This document shows, piece by piece, positions 46,454 to 54,331 of a stretch of 64,000 nucleotides of DNA. The notes beneath the pieces were generated by a model. That model searched no databases. It was not told the origin of the DNA and worked only from the letters and a program-made list of their open reading frames with translations. Position 1 is the stretch's first letter. Each line of letters opens with the position of its first letter. Source of the stretch: Phycisphaerae bacterium (GTDB lineage: Bacteria > Planctomycetota > Phycisphaerae > UBA1845 > PWPN01); assembly GCA_018003015.1 (NCBI GenBank), contig JAGNEZ010000007.1, forward strand, positions 62,001-126,000. Reading direction: 5' to 3'. The position numbers and the translations under genes were made by a program.

Positions 46454-47932
46454 CTATCCCCTCAACTGCTCGAACTTGCGATAGGGTGCGTCCCATCGCC
46501 CGGACTCGTTGGGCTCATAGACGGAAACCTCGAACGAGCGGCGAATGAGTTGCCGGGCGGCCTTGAGATCGGGCAGCACGCCGGTGGCTACGGCCTGTAC
46601 GGCGATATTGCCTGCCGCCGTCGCCTCGACCGGCCCGGCCACGATTGTCCGCCCGGTGGCGTCCGCCGCCCACTGGCAGAGGTGCTTGTTTTGGATGCCG
46701 CCGCCGACGATGTGAATGACCTCGGCTTTGCGGCCGGTGCATGATTCGATCCGACCGAGGGTTTGGCGGTAGGTCATGGCCAGGCTCTCCAGGCAGATCC
46801 GCACGAATTGGCCGGGCGACTCGGGCACGTGCTGGCCGGTCTTGCGGCAGTACTCGGCGATTCGGGTGGGCATGTCGCCCGGGGCGAGGAATGAGGGATC
46901 GTCCGGGTCGAGAATGGCGCGATACGGTTCGGCCTTGCCGGCCAGGTCGGCCAGTTCGGCGTAGCTGTAAGCCCTGCCGGCTCGCTCCCAGGTCCGCCGG
47001 CACTCCTGGACCAGCCAGAGCCCCATGATGTTTTTGAGGAACCGGTAGGTTCCGGCCACGCCGCCCTCGTTCGTGAAGTTGAAGCGAAGCGACTGCTCGT
47101 TGATAATCGGCTGGGGCACTTCCATGCCCATCAGCGACCAAGTGCCCGAGCTGAGGAAGGCCCAGCTCTTCTCCCCCACCGCGGGGACGGCGGCCACGGC
47201 CGATCCGGTGTCGTGCTGGGCCGGCGCGATCATGGGCACGTTGCCCACGCCGGTCTCTTCGCGGATCTCCTGGCGAAGCGGCCCGAGCACGGTGCCGGGC
47301 GGGACGACTTCGCCGAAGATCCTGGTCGGGATATCCAGCTTCTGGATCAAGGGTATGGCCCAACCTCTCTTGCGCGGATCGTAGGCCTGGGTCGTGGTCG
47401 CGTCGGTGAACTCGCAGCACTTGCGGCCGGTGAACCAGTAGTTGAACAGGTCGGGCATCATCAGCAGCGTCTCGGCGGCATCCAGCAGAGCCGACTTGCC
47501 GAGGCGCATGGCCAGGAGTTGGAAGATGGTGTTGAACTGCATGAACTGGATGCCGGTCTGATCGAAGACCTCGGCGCGGGGCACGATGGCGAAGGCCTTT
47601 TCGAGAATGCCGTTGGTGCGCGGGTCGCGGTAGTGGAACGGGTTACCCAGCAAGGCATCGCCGCGGCCGAGCAGGGCAAAGTCGACGCCCCAGGTGTCGA
47701 TGCCCACGCCGGCCAGCATGCCCGCCTGCTTGCCGGCCAGGGCCAAGCCGTGCTTCATCTCCGACCATAGCCGGAGTCCATCCCAGTGCAGTTCGTCCAA
47801 AGTGCGGATCGGCCCGTTGGGGAAGCGATGCACCTCGGACAACTCGAGCTTCTGATCGGATACCTTGCCGAGGACCAGACGACCGCTCTCGGCCCCGAGG
47901 TCAATCGCCGCGAAACTTGCTGGCTTGGTCAT
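46454..47932 (-). CDS. rhaB: Rhamnulokinase
   Basis: A 492-residue FGGY-family kinase that phosphorylates L-rhamnulose to rhamnulose 1-phosphate. Evidence: FAAIDLGAESGRLV for the first phosphate loop, GVGIDTWGVDFALL for sugar binding, PDLFNYWFTG, AQHDTGSAVAAVPA, and the C-terminal HIVGGGIQNKHLCQWAADATG adenine-binding stretch, all closer to RhaB than to xylulose or glycerol kinase. No rhaA, rhaD or transporter lies adjacent, so the pathway is split. It is on the same strand as purH, 67 bp downstream of it, with a short repeat in between, so shared transcription is possible. Confidence 0.93.
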   Translation of the reverse strand: MTKPASFAAIDLGAESGRLVLGKVSDQKLELSEVHRFPNGPIRTLDELHWDGLRLWSEMKHGLALAGKQAGMLAGVGIDTWGVDFALLGRGDALLGNPFHYRDPRTNGILEKAFAIVPRAEVFDQTGIQFMQFNTIFQLLAMRLGKSALLDAAETLLMMPDLFNYWFTGRKCCEFTDATTTQAYDPRKRGWAIPLIQKLDIPTRIFGEVVPPGTVLGPLRQEIREETGVGNVPMIAPAQHDTGSAVAAVPAVGEKSWAFLSSGTWSLMGMEVPQPIINEQSLRFNFTNEGGVAGTYRFLKNIMGLWLVQECRRTWERAGRAYSYAELADLAGKAEPYRAILDPDDPSFLAPGDMPTRIAEYCRKTGQHVPESPGQFVRICLESLAMTYRQTLGRIESCTGRKAEVIHIVGGGIQNKHLCQWAADATGRTIVAGPVEATAAGNIAVQAVATGVLPDLKAARQLIRRSFEVSVYEPNESGRWDAPYRKFEQLRG

Positions 47933-47967
47933 ACACTACGTCCTTCCAGATTCATAGGAATTGTCCG

Positions 47968-47997
47968 AACCGCCAAGACGCCAAGGGTGCCAAGATG
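47968..47997. repeat. Short period-9 repeat between rhaB and purH
   Basis: Three successive imperfect 9-bp units of type CGCCAAGAC (second CGCCAAGGG, third TGCCAAGAT). I recall this CCGCCAAGACGCCAAG pattern from planctomycete and verrucomicrobial genomes, so it may be one copy of an interspersed family. Confidence 0.55.
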
Positions 47998-47999
47998 CG

Positions 48000-49730
48000 T
48001 CAATGCTTGAAATGGCGTGTGCCCGTGATGATCATGGCCACACCCGCGGTGTCGCAGAGGGCGACGGTCTCGGCATCCCGGTTGCTCCCGCCGGGGTGGA
48101 TGATGGCCGTGATGCCGGCGTCAATCAACTTCTGCGGGCCGTCGGGCACGGGGAAGAACGCATCCCCGGCCGCCACCGCACCCTTGAGCTTATCGCCGTG
48201 GCCGTTCTCGCGGGAGAGCTGAACCGCCAAGTCACAGCTCTTCACGCGGGACATTTGCCCGGCACCGTTGCCCAGGAGCATGCCGTCCTGGCAGATGGTG
48301 ATGGCATTGCTCTTGGTGTGCTTGCAGACCAGCCAGGCGAATTGCAGGTCTGCCATTTCGGATTCCGTCGGCTTGCGCTTGGTGACGATCTTCCACTGGT
48401 CTTCGTTGAGGCCAAGCAGGTCACGGGTCTGAACGAGCATGCCGCCGACGATCTTCTTGTAGTCGAGCTCATTCGGATCGGGCGGTCCGTCCATCGGCCC
48501 GACCGACAGCAGCCGGCACTCCTTGCCCCATTTGCGTTTTTCGGTCGGGGTGGTGATCAACTCCAAGGCATCATCGTCGAAGCTGGGGGCAATCCAGACA
48601 TCGAGCTTGAAGAATGCCGCCCCGGCCGCCTTGCCCCACTTGCCGAAGGAGTTCATGACCGTGTCGGCAATCTGGTGGGTGACCGGGTAGTTCATGCACA
48701 GCACCCCACCGGCCGCGGCGATGGGGTCGCCCAGGTAAGCGCGGCGATAGGTCTCGACAGGGTCGTCGCCGATGGCACAACCGCAAGCGTTTGTGTGCTT
48801 GATGAAAGCTACTGCATGCCGCCCTGGTGTGGGACCGGCATCTTGCGGAGCTGACCGGCAGGATGCCGGTTTCACACGGAGATTCGCCCGGCTCAGCTCC
48901 TTCACCAGAGACAAGGCCGAGTCGCCATCGACGTAGTTGTTGAAGGACATGCTTCCGCCGCTTCGACACGGACTCGGGAAGGGAGGCTGGGGCTGCGTAT
49001 AGAGCGTATTGCATTCGGATGTCGTGCGGTCGTCAAAACGGAATGGCCGTGCCGCTTGATCAGGATTCTCTCCATAGCGGAGTACCGCTGGGGAAACGAG
49101 GGCTTGCATGCGGAAGCTGGGCAGCTTCTCATACCTTCCGTCGCCTAAGTACTGGGAAATGAGCGCGTCGTAGGATGCCGTGAGCCTGTAAACCCAGCTG
49201 GCGAACTGCTGACTGTGCACGTCGGCGATGGCTCCACGGGTTCTGAGGGCCTGAAGTGCCACCTCTTGGGCGAGAGGGGTTGGCAGCACCACTACATGCC
49301 GATGGTTTTTCGCTGCCGCGCGGAGCATGCAGGGACCGCCAATGTCGATCATTTCGATAGCCTGCTCGAAGGTGCAGTTCGGGTCGGCGATGGTCTTCTC
49401 GAAGGGGTAGAGGTTGACCACCACCATGTCAATCGGCTTGATGCCGTGCTTCTCGAGCGTCTTCAGGTGCTCGGGGTTGTCGCGGTCGGCGAGGATTGCG
49501 GCGTGGATCATGGGGTGGAGGGTCTTGACCCGGCCGTCAAGCATTTCGGGAAAGCCGGTGACCTCCTCGACCATGGTGACGGGGATGCCGGCCGCCTTGA
49601 GGTGCTTGGCGGTGCCGCCGGTACTGATGATCTCGATGCCGAACTCGTCGACCAGGGCTCGGGCGAAATCGGCGATGCCGGTTTTGTCATAGACGGCGAT
49701 GATGGCACGTTTGATTTGGATGTCACTCAT
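48000..49730 (-). CDS. purH: Bifunctional AICAR formyltransferase/IMP cyclohydrolase
   Basis: A 576-residue PurH catalysing the last two steps of de novo IMP synthesis. The N-terminal cyclohydrolase part begins IKRAIIAVYDKTGIADFAR and carries EIISTGGTAKHL, DGRVKTLHPMIHAAIL and VVVNLYPFEKT. The C-terminal transformylase part has LRYGENPDQ, MSFNNYVDGDSALSLVKEL, then IKHTNACGCAIG, NSFGKW and HPGGSNRDAETV. Between SLVKEL and the KHTNACG motif, the family usually has about eight residues. Here a 51-bp palindromic element adds about 17 in-frame residues (around 285-301, PASCRSAPQDAGP). The remaining sequence looks intact. Start at ATG 49730, rhaB downstream. Confidence 0.95.
   Translation of the reverse strand: MSDIQIKRAIIAVYDKTGIADFARALVDEFGIEIISTGGTAKHLKAAGIPVTMVEEVTGFPEMLDGRVKTLHPMIHAAILADRDNPEHLKTLEKHGIKPIDMVVVNLYPFEKTIADPNCTFEQAIEMIDIGGPCMLRAAAKNHRHVVVLPTPLAQEVALQALRTRGAIADVHSQQFASWVYRLTASYDALISQYLGDGRYEKLPSFRMQALVSPAVLRYGENPDQAARPFRFDDRTTSECNTLYTQPQPPFPSPCRSGGSMSFNNYVDGDSALSLVKELSRANLRVKPASCRSAPQDAGPTPGRHAVAFIKHTNACGCAIGDDPVETYRRAYLGDPIAAAGGVLCMNYPVTHQIADTVMNSFGKWGKAAGAAFFKLDVWIAPSFDDDALELITTPTEKRKWGKECRLLSVGPMDGPPDPNELDYKKIVGGMLVQTRDLLGLNEDQWKIVTKRKPTESEMADLQFAWLVCKHTKSNAITICQDGMLLGNGAGQMSRVKSCDLAVQLSRENGHGDKLKGAVAAGDAFFPVPDGPQKLIDAGITAIIHPGGSNRDAETVALCDTAGVAMIITGTRHFKH
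48827..48877. repeat. Palindromic 51-bp element inside purH
   Basis: Two 16-bp arms (48827-48842 and 48862-48877, 14 of 16 bases complementary) around a 19-bp loop. It is 17 codons long, keeps the purH frame, and reads ETGILPV in another frame, a peptide I recall from planctomycete interspersed repeats. Confidence 0.65.
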
Positions 49731-49936
49731 GGGCGAGCATCATAGCCCAACGCAAGTCGTGGAACAAAGGCTGACCGGAGAGGGAGGAATGGAGAATCGA
49801 GCATGGACATGGACGGTGGGCAGCTGCTTCCGTCCGGGTCGCGTGTGCGAAATCCTGGTGTTGTTTTGCGACAGAGAGAGGTCGCATGCACAGCATTCCT
49901 GCCGGCGACAAGCGAAGAGCCACGAGGCGTTGAGGG

Positions 49937-51499
49937 CTACTTGCGGAGTCGGCGCTCAGAGCGAAGCGGATCGAGGAGGAGTATCTGATCGGACGTCCTG
50001 CCTGGGACGGTTGCGGCCTTGGCTTCCTCGCCGCTCTCGGCCGGTGCACTGGCGGCATCATTGGCCGTGACCACCGGCAAGGCAGCGGGCTCATCCTTGG
50101 GAGGCGTTGCGGAGTGATCAGGCTTCTTCTCGCGGACCATCACCCGGCCGGCGGGAGCTCGGAACGCCGCCAGGGTCAGGGGTTGGGTTCTCATCGGGCG
50201 AATGCAGCGAACCTCGCCGTGGGCGTTGGTCAGCAGGACAGCATCGTTGTAGGGGTTGGGCAGGCCCTCGGTCGCGGTGACAGAATCGGCGAACTCGCTG
50301 ATCTTGCCGGAGACGGGGTTGACCAGAGCGAGCCGGCCGTTGGCGTGCAGGACCACGGTTCCCTGGGGCCACTCGGCCAGGAACTGCACCGCCTCGGGAT
50401 CGATCCAACTGGTCCCAAACCTGGGCGTGGGGCGCTGGGCTATCGCGGTTGCAGGGGCGGTGGTCGGCGACTTTACGGCTGACTCGGCGTCCTCGGCCGC
50501 CGGCGGACTTGCGAGGGGCGTCTCGGCCACCCGGGCGTCGGCAACGGTCTCGGCAGATTCGGTCGCGGGAGCGCTGGTCGGTCCGGCGGCAGGTGGGGCT
50601 ATGGTGCGGCGAGCAAGACCGATGCGATGCAGCCCGCTTCTGGTCGCCTGATAGACGCTCTCTCGAGTCACCACCGGGCCGCCAGCGGGTCGATCGATCA
50701 ACCGGTACTTCCAAAGGACTCCCCCGTCCGAAAGATCGAGTGCGTGGAGGTCGGCGTTTGACGTGGCGATGTACACAACTCCCCCGTCGACCGCAAGCCA
50801 TCCCTGGGCCGCGCCGTCCAGCGTCCGGTAGAACAAGGTGGTCTTGTCGGAGCCCAGTGCCCCGACATTGCCCTGGATATCGGCGAGAACGACCGCGTCT
50901 GCGGCCGGGGCGTAAACCGGAGCGAGGCGGACGTGTTTGCCCAGGCCAGACTGCCACAGGAGCCTGCTCCGGTCGACGGTCAGACACCATACCCAGCCTT
51001 GCGGCCCGACCTGAAAGACCTGATCGCGGGACAGCGCCACCGGGGCCAGATTGGCGAGCGGAAGGCGGATACGAGTCATTTCGCGGCCACTGGCGGGATC
51101 GAGAACCACGGCCGCGCGTGCGAGGGTCACGACCAATCGATCGCCTGAAGCCGCGTGCCAGACCACTGGCGGATAAAGGGTATCGAGTTCCTTGGCCAGC
51201 TGAGCAGTCCAGAGATACTCTCCCGTATCCGCCCGGAAGGTCCTGACCGCCCCATCCGAGCAAGTGGCACAGACGTAGCCCTCGATCAGTTGGTAGGAGC
51301 GGACGGAGGCGAGATGCCCCATGGGCAGTCGCACCTGCCAAGCGACGTCGGCGGCGGGTGTGGCCCCCAGGCCGGCGAGGTCATCGGCAGATCCGGCCGC
51401 ATGGGCCCAACCGCCGACGGTCATCGAGGCGGCCATGACCACGACCATCCACCCCATTCCCGGCGAGACACGTCCGCACCTGCTGGTCAGCTGGCTCAT
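49937..51499 (-). CDS. Exported beta-propeller protein, PQQ-like repeats
   Basis: A 520-residue exported protein, start ATG 51499 with GAGGAG eight bases upstream and a signal peptide (GMGWMVVVMAASMTVGGWAHA). Residues about 55-290 contain propeller blades of the PQQ/outer-membrane-assembly BamB type: CSDGAVRTFRADTGEYLW, LDPASGREMTRI, LDLSDGGVLWKYRLIDRPAGG. Then comes a Ser/Thr/Pro/Ala-rich linker (about 300-350) and a further blade-like part (WPQGTVVLHANGRLALVNPVSG). The end is acidic and low-complexity. Cofactor binding is doubtful. It may be an assembly or binding scaffold. It lies 206 bp upstream of purH on the same strand, without clear coupling. Confidence 0.82.
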   Translation of the reverse strand: MSQLTSRCGRVSPGMGWMVVVMAASMTVGGWAHAAGSADDLAGLGATPAADVAWQVRLPMGHLASVRSYQLIEGYVCATCSDGAVRTFRADTGEYLWTAQLAKELDTLYPPVVWHAASGDRLVVTLARAAVVLDPASGREMTRIRLPLANLAPVALSRDQVFQVGPQGWVWCLTVDRSRLLWQSGLGKHVRLAPVYAPAADAVVLADIQGNVGALGSDKTTLFYRTLDGAAQGWLAVDGGVVYIATSNADLHALDLSDGGVLWKYRLIDRPAGGPVVTRESVYQATRSGLHRIGLARRTIAPPAAGPTSAPATESAETVADARVAETPLASPPAAEDAESAVKSPTTAPATAIAQRPTPRFGTSWIDPEAVQFLAEWPQGTVVLHANGRLALVNPVSGKISEFADSVTATEGLPNPYNDAVLLTNAHGEVRCIRPMRTQPLTLAAFRAPAGRVMVREKKPDHSATPPKDEPAALPVVTANDAASAPAESGEEAKAATVPGRTSDQILLLDPLRSERRLRK

Positions 51500-51531
51500 T
51501 CAACGACTCCTCACGAGGGCTCAAAACAACC

Positions 51532-51560
51532 ATTCAATCCGGAGGCTGCTCGGCGGTCAA
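51532..51560 (-). promoter_or_regulatory. Candidate promoter of the beta-propeller gene
   Basis: On the minus strand TTGACC (51555-51560), 17 bp, TTGAAT (51532-51537), about 33 bp upstream of the ATG at 51499. Confidence 0.35.
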
Positions 51561-51786
51561 GGGCAGGGATCGAAAACCGTTGGAGCGTCTCCGTCAGACG
51601 GAGCGGCGCCTGCCCCTGGATCGACCGTGAGGCCGCGAGGAGTTGCCCCAGCCGGGCATCATCCGGGCCTTCGGGGCGGCGGGGTCTCCCCGGCCAGCCG
51701 GTGAGCTCCTTGGGGACCGGGAGTGGATCCCAGGAGGAGGATTCGCGGTCCCGGGAAATCTTTCCTTTCCGGGGGCTTGCAAAGCA

Positions 51787-51834
51787 GCGTCCGGCCAGTT
51801 ACTCTTTGACCGGACGCGTTGGTGGGACTGTAGT
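51787..51834 (+). promoter_or_regulatory. Promoter and inverted repeat upstream of the mre cluster
   Basis: TTGACC (51806-51811) and TGTAGT (51829-51834) are 17 bp apart, facing the coiled-coil gene. An 8-bp perfect inverted repeat (GCGTCCGG at 51787-51794 with CCGGACGC at 51810-51817) overlaps the -35 box and could be an operator. Confidence 0.5.
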
Positions 51835-51947
51835 TACGCCGCGCCCGCCCGCGCGGGGGCCGCTAGGGCTGCAGAACGGTCCCTCCATCCGAGGCCCTCT
51901 GTTGTAAGGCAGGGCACAAAGTCGAGTCAGTTAGCAGGAGCCCGCAG

Positions 51948-52832
51948 GTGACGACCATAACCAAGATCTTCGTCATCCTGGTCTGTTTGTTCGCCTTCAT
52001 CTTCACGCCCTTGGCGGTGTCCTTTGCCGCCCGGTCGAACAACTGGCGGAAACTCACCGAGGATTACGCTTCCGCGTTGGAGGTCGCCAACGCCCATGAG
52101 CGCAGCGCTCTGGCCATCGCCGCTTCCGAAATTGAGCGCTACAAGGCGATGTGGAAGAAGGAGAACGACCAGTATCAGGCGCTCCAGAGCCAGTACAGTC
52201 AGCTGGTGAAGGAGAAGGGCGACCTGACGCTCAAGCACGACGACCTGGCTCGCAGTCGGGCCGCCTGGGAGACTTCGGCGGGCCTGCTGGCCGCCGAGAT
52301 GGCGGTCAAGAGCAAGCACAACGAGGAGCTGGGCAAGGCCAAGGAAGATGCTCTCGCCCGGGAGCGGGAGTTGCGGGTGCGCAATCTGGAGTTGAGCGAC
52401 CGGGTGAAAGAGCTGAGCGCCCAACAGGTGGTTCTCACCCAGCAGCTCAACCAGAAGATCCAGGAGATCACCGCCTACCGGGACGAGAACAAGCGGCTTC
52501 GTGAAGGCTCCATCCTGAGTGCGGCTTCTCCGGCGGCAGCCTCTCCCACCCCGACGGCTCAGTCGACGCACGCGGCTCGGACCAGCCCGATCCTGGGCAA
52601 GGTTCGAGCGATCCGCGGCACGCTGGCGACCATCGACGTGGGCAGTTCTTCCGGCGTTCAAGCCGGGATGAGGATGGTCGTGCTGCGTAACGGGGACTGG
52701 GTCTGCGATCTGGAGATCACCTCGCAGGTGCTGCCGACCGAGGCGGTCGGTGAGATCCGGCTTCAGGCCGAGAACAAGCAGATTCGGGAGGGTGATGTCG
52801 TCGAGGACGCGGAGAGCTTTTCCCGGTCGTAG
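51948..52832 (+). CDS. Membrane-anchored coiled-coil protein upstream of mreBC
   Basis: A 294-residue protein starting with GTG 51948 (CAGGAG upstream). A single N-terminal membrane helix (IFVILVCLFAFIFTPLAVSFA) is followed by a long coiled coil (about 30-190), then an Ala/Pro/Ser/Thr linker and a C-terminal beta domain of about 75 residues (KVRAIRGTLATIDVGSSSGVQAG, GDWVCDLEITSQVL). This order (helix, coiled coil, beta domain) is that of MreC, and the second domain resembles an MreC beta-barrel half, but the sequence is not MreC. It leads a co-directional set with a small membrane protein, mreB and mreC. I infer a second MreC-like partner of the elongasome. Confidence 0.75.
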   Translation: MTTITKIFVILVCLFAFIFTPLAVSFAARSNNWRKLTEDYASALEVANAHERSALAIAASEIERYKAMWKKENDQYQALQSQYSQLVKEKGDLTLKHDDLARSRAAWETSAGLLAAEMAVKSKHNEELGKAKEDALARERELRVRNLELSDRVKELSAQQVVLTQQLNQKIQEITAYRDENKRLREGSILSAASPAAASPTPTAQSTHAARTSPILGKVRAIRGTLATIDVGSSSGVQAGMRMVVLRNGDWVCDLEITSQVLPTEAVGEIRLQAENKQIREGDVVEDAESFSRS

Positions 52833-52872
52833 GATCCGGTTCGAGTAGCCAGGGCATACACAGCCAAGGAGA

Positions 52873-53040
52873 ATGACGTTGGCCCCCATCGCCTCCAACC
52901 GCCGAAATGTTGTCCCTGCGGATGACCTCTACCTGATCCTGTTGATCACCGCGACGGTTATCCTGCTGATCGGCATCGTCTTCATGGCCGTCCGCTCCTA
53001 TCAGTACTTTGAGTCCCTCTGGCCGGTCGGCGGCGTTTGA
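52873..53040 (+). CDS. Small single-pass membrane protein in the mre cluster
   Basis: A 55-residue frame. The ATG at 52873 lies only one base after AAGGAG, so the in-frame TTG at 52879 (spacing seven) may be the real start. The protein has an N-terminal basic segment, one strong membrane helix (YLILLITATVILLIGIVFMAV) and a short aromatic tail (YQYFESLWPVGGV). It has no known domain. Its position between the coiled-coil gene and mreB, all on one strand, and good ribosome-binding sequence make a real small gene likely. It may recruit or stabilise the coiled-coil protein or MreB (inference). Confidence 0.65.
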   Translation: MTLAPIASNRRNVVPADDLYLILLITATVILLIGIVFMAVRSYQYFESLWPVGGV

Positions 53041-53188
53041 CATCTCGCCATCGACCCGCACCCGTGGTACAATCCATGCCGGTTCGGCCGCTGGCGCGGT
53101 GCCGGATCGAACGGAAGGGAACGGGGCTCGGCGCGCGCGACGGAAGCCTGGCTGTTAAGCTTCGGCAGGAAGACGGAAGGGTAGCCTC

Positions 53189-54238
53189 GTGTTTAACTCA
53201 CTGCTCGGTCTCTTCAGCGTGGACATGGGTATTGACCTAGGCACGTGCAACACGCTGGTCTGCGTCCGAGGCCAGGGCATTGTGCTCAACGAGCCCTCGG
53301 TGGTCGCGGTCAAGAAGGGAACGAATCGGGTTCTCAAGAACGGCAATGCGGTGGGTCTGGTAGCCAAGGAGATGATTGGGAAGACTCCGGGCACGATCAC
53401 GGCGATCCGGCCCTTGCAGGACGGAGTCATTGCCGACTTCGACATTACCGAGGCGATGCTGGGCTACTTCATCCGCAAGGTTCACGGCCGGCGTTCGTTC
53501 GTGATGCCGCGGGTGGTGATTGCGGTTCCATCGGGAATCACGGCGGTGGAGAAGCGAGCCGTTTACAACTCGGCCGAGCGGGCGGGCGCCCGTCGGGTCT
53601 ACCTGGTGCCCGAACCCATGGCGGCGGCCATTGGCGCGGGGCTTCCGGTGGCCGAGCCGCGGGCGTCGATGATTGTCGATATCGGCGGTGGGACGACCGA
53701 GGTAGCGATCCTGTCGCTGGCGGACATCAGCACCTGCGAATCGATCCGGGTAGCCGGCGACGACATGGACGAGGCGATCATCAACTACATGCGGCGGACG
53801 TACAACCTGGCGATCGGCCCGCAGACGTCAGAGCGGATCAAGCTGGAGATCGGCTCGGTGGCCGAGCTGGAGAAGGAACTGACCATGCAGGTCAGCGGTC
53901 GCGACCTGATCAGCGGGTTGCCTCGGGAGACGACGATCACCAGCGAGGAGGTCCGTGAAGCCCTCAAGGAGCCGATCGGGCTGATCGTCGAGGCGGTTGT
54001 TCGGACGCTGGAGAAGGCCGAGCCGGAGTTGGCTGCCGACCTGATCACGGACGGCATCTGCCTGGCGGGTGGCGGCTCGCTGATTCGCGGTCTGGACTCG
54101 GTGCTCAATCAGACGACAGGCCTCAAGGTTCGCCTGGCGGAGGATCCTCTCGCCTGCGTGGCCCGGGGCACGAGTGTTTTCCTCGAGAATCTGAACGAAT
54201 GGAAAGACACCATGGAGTCGACCGAGAACGACGTGTAG
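53189..54238 (+). CDS. mreB: Rod-shape determining protein MreB
   Basis: A 349-residue actin-like protein that polymerises under the membrane to organise lateral wall growth. It starts with GTG 53189 after GGAAGGG. Actin-fold motifs: phosphate-1 MGIDLGTCNTLVCVRG, IAVPSGITAVEKRAVYNSAERAGA, phosphate-2 SMIVDIGGGTTEVAILSL, and the adenosine loop ICLAGGGSLIRGLD. Length is the usual one. mreC follows 93 bp on, while two unfamiliar membrane proteins precede it. Most Planctomycetota lack a full MreB system, but Phycisphaerae-like lineages are among those that retain it, which supports the placement (recollection). Confidence 0.98.
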   Translation: MFNSLLGLFSVDMGIDLGTCNTLVCVRGQGIVLNEPSVVAVKKGTNRVLKNGNAVGLVAKEMIGKTPGTITAIRPLQDGVIADFDITEAMLGYFIRKVHGRRSFVMPRVVIAVPSGITAVEKRAVYNSAERAGARRVYLVPEPMAAAIGAGLPVAEPRASMIVDIGGGTTEVAILSLADISTCESIRVAGDDMDEAIINYMRRTYNLAIGPQTSERIKLEIGSVAELEKELTMQVSGRDLISGLPRETTITSEEVREALKEPIGLIVEAVVRTLEKAEPELAADLITDGICLAGGGSLIRGLDSVLNQTTGLKVRLAEDPLACVARGTSVFLENLNEWKDTMESTENDV

Positions 54239-54331
54239 GTTGGACAGAAGCGGCCAGGGGTGCCCAGCGAGGGATGAGTTCGTTGTGGGACGCCTTGGTG
54301 AGGCGTGGTTTTTCCAGAGCGAGCATTTCAC

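Noticed and set aside
48950-49030. Possible second insertion in PurH before MSFNN
   Set aside because: The Pro-rich segment is unusual, but homologues have variable sequence of similar length at this place and there is no DNA palindrome.
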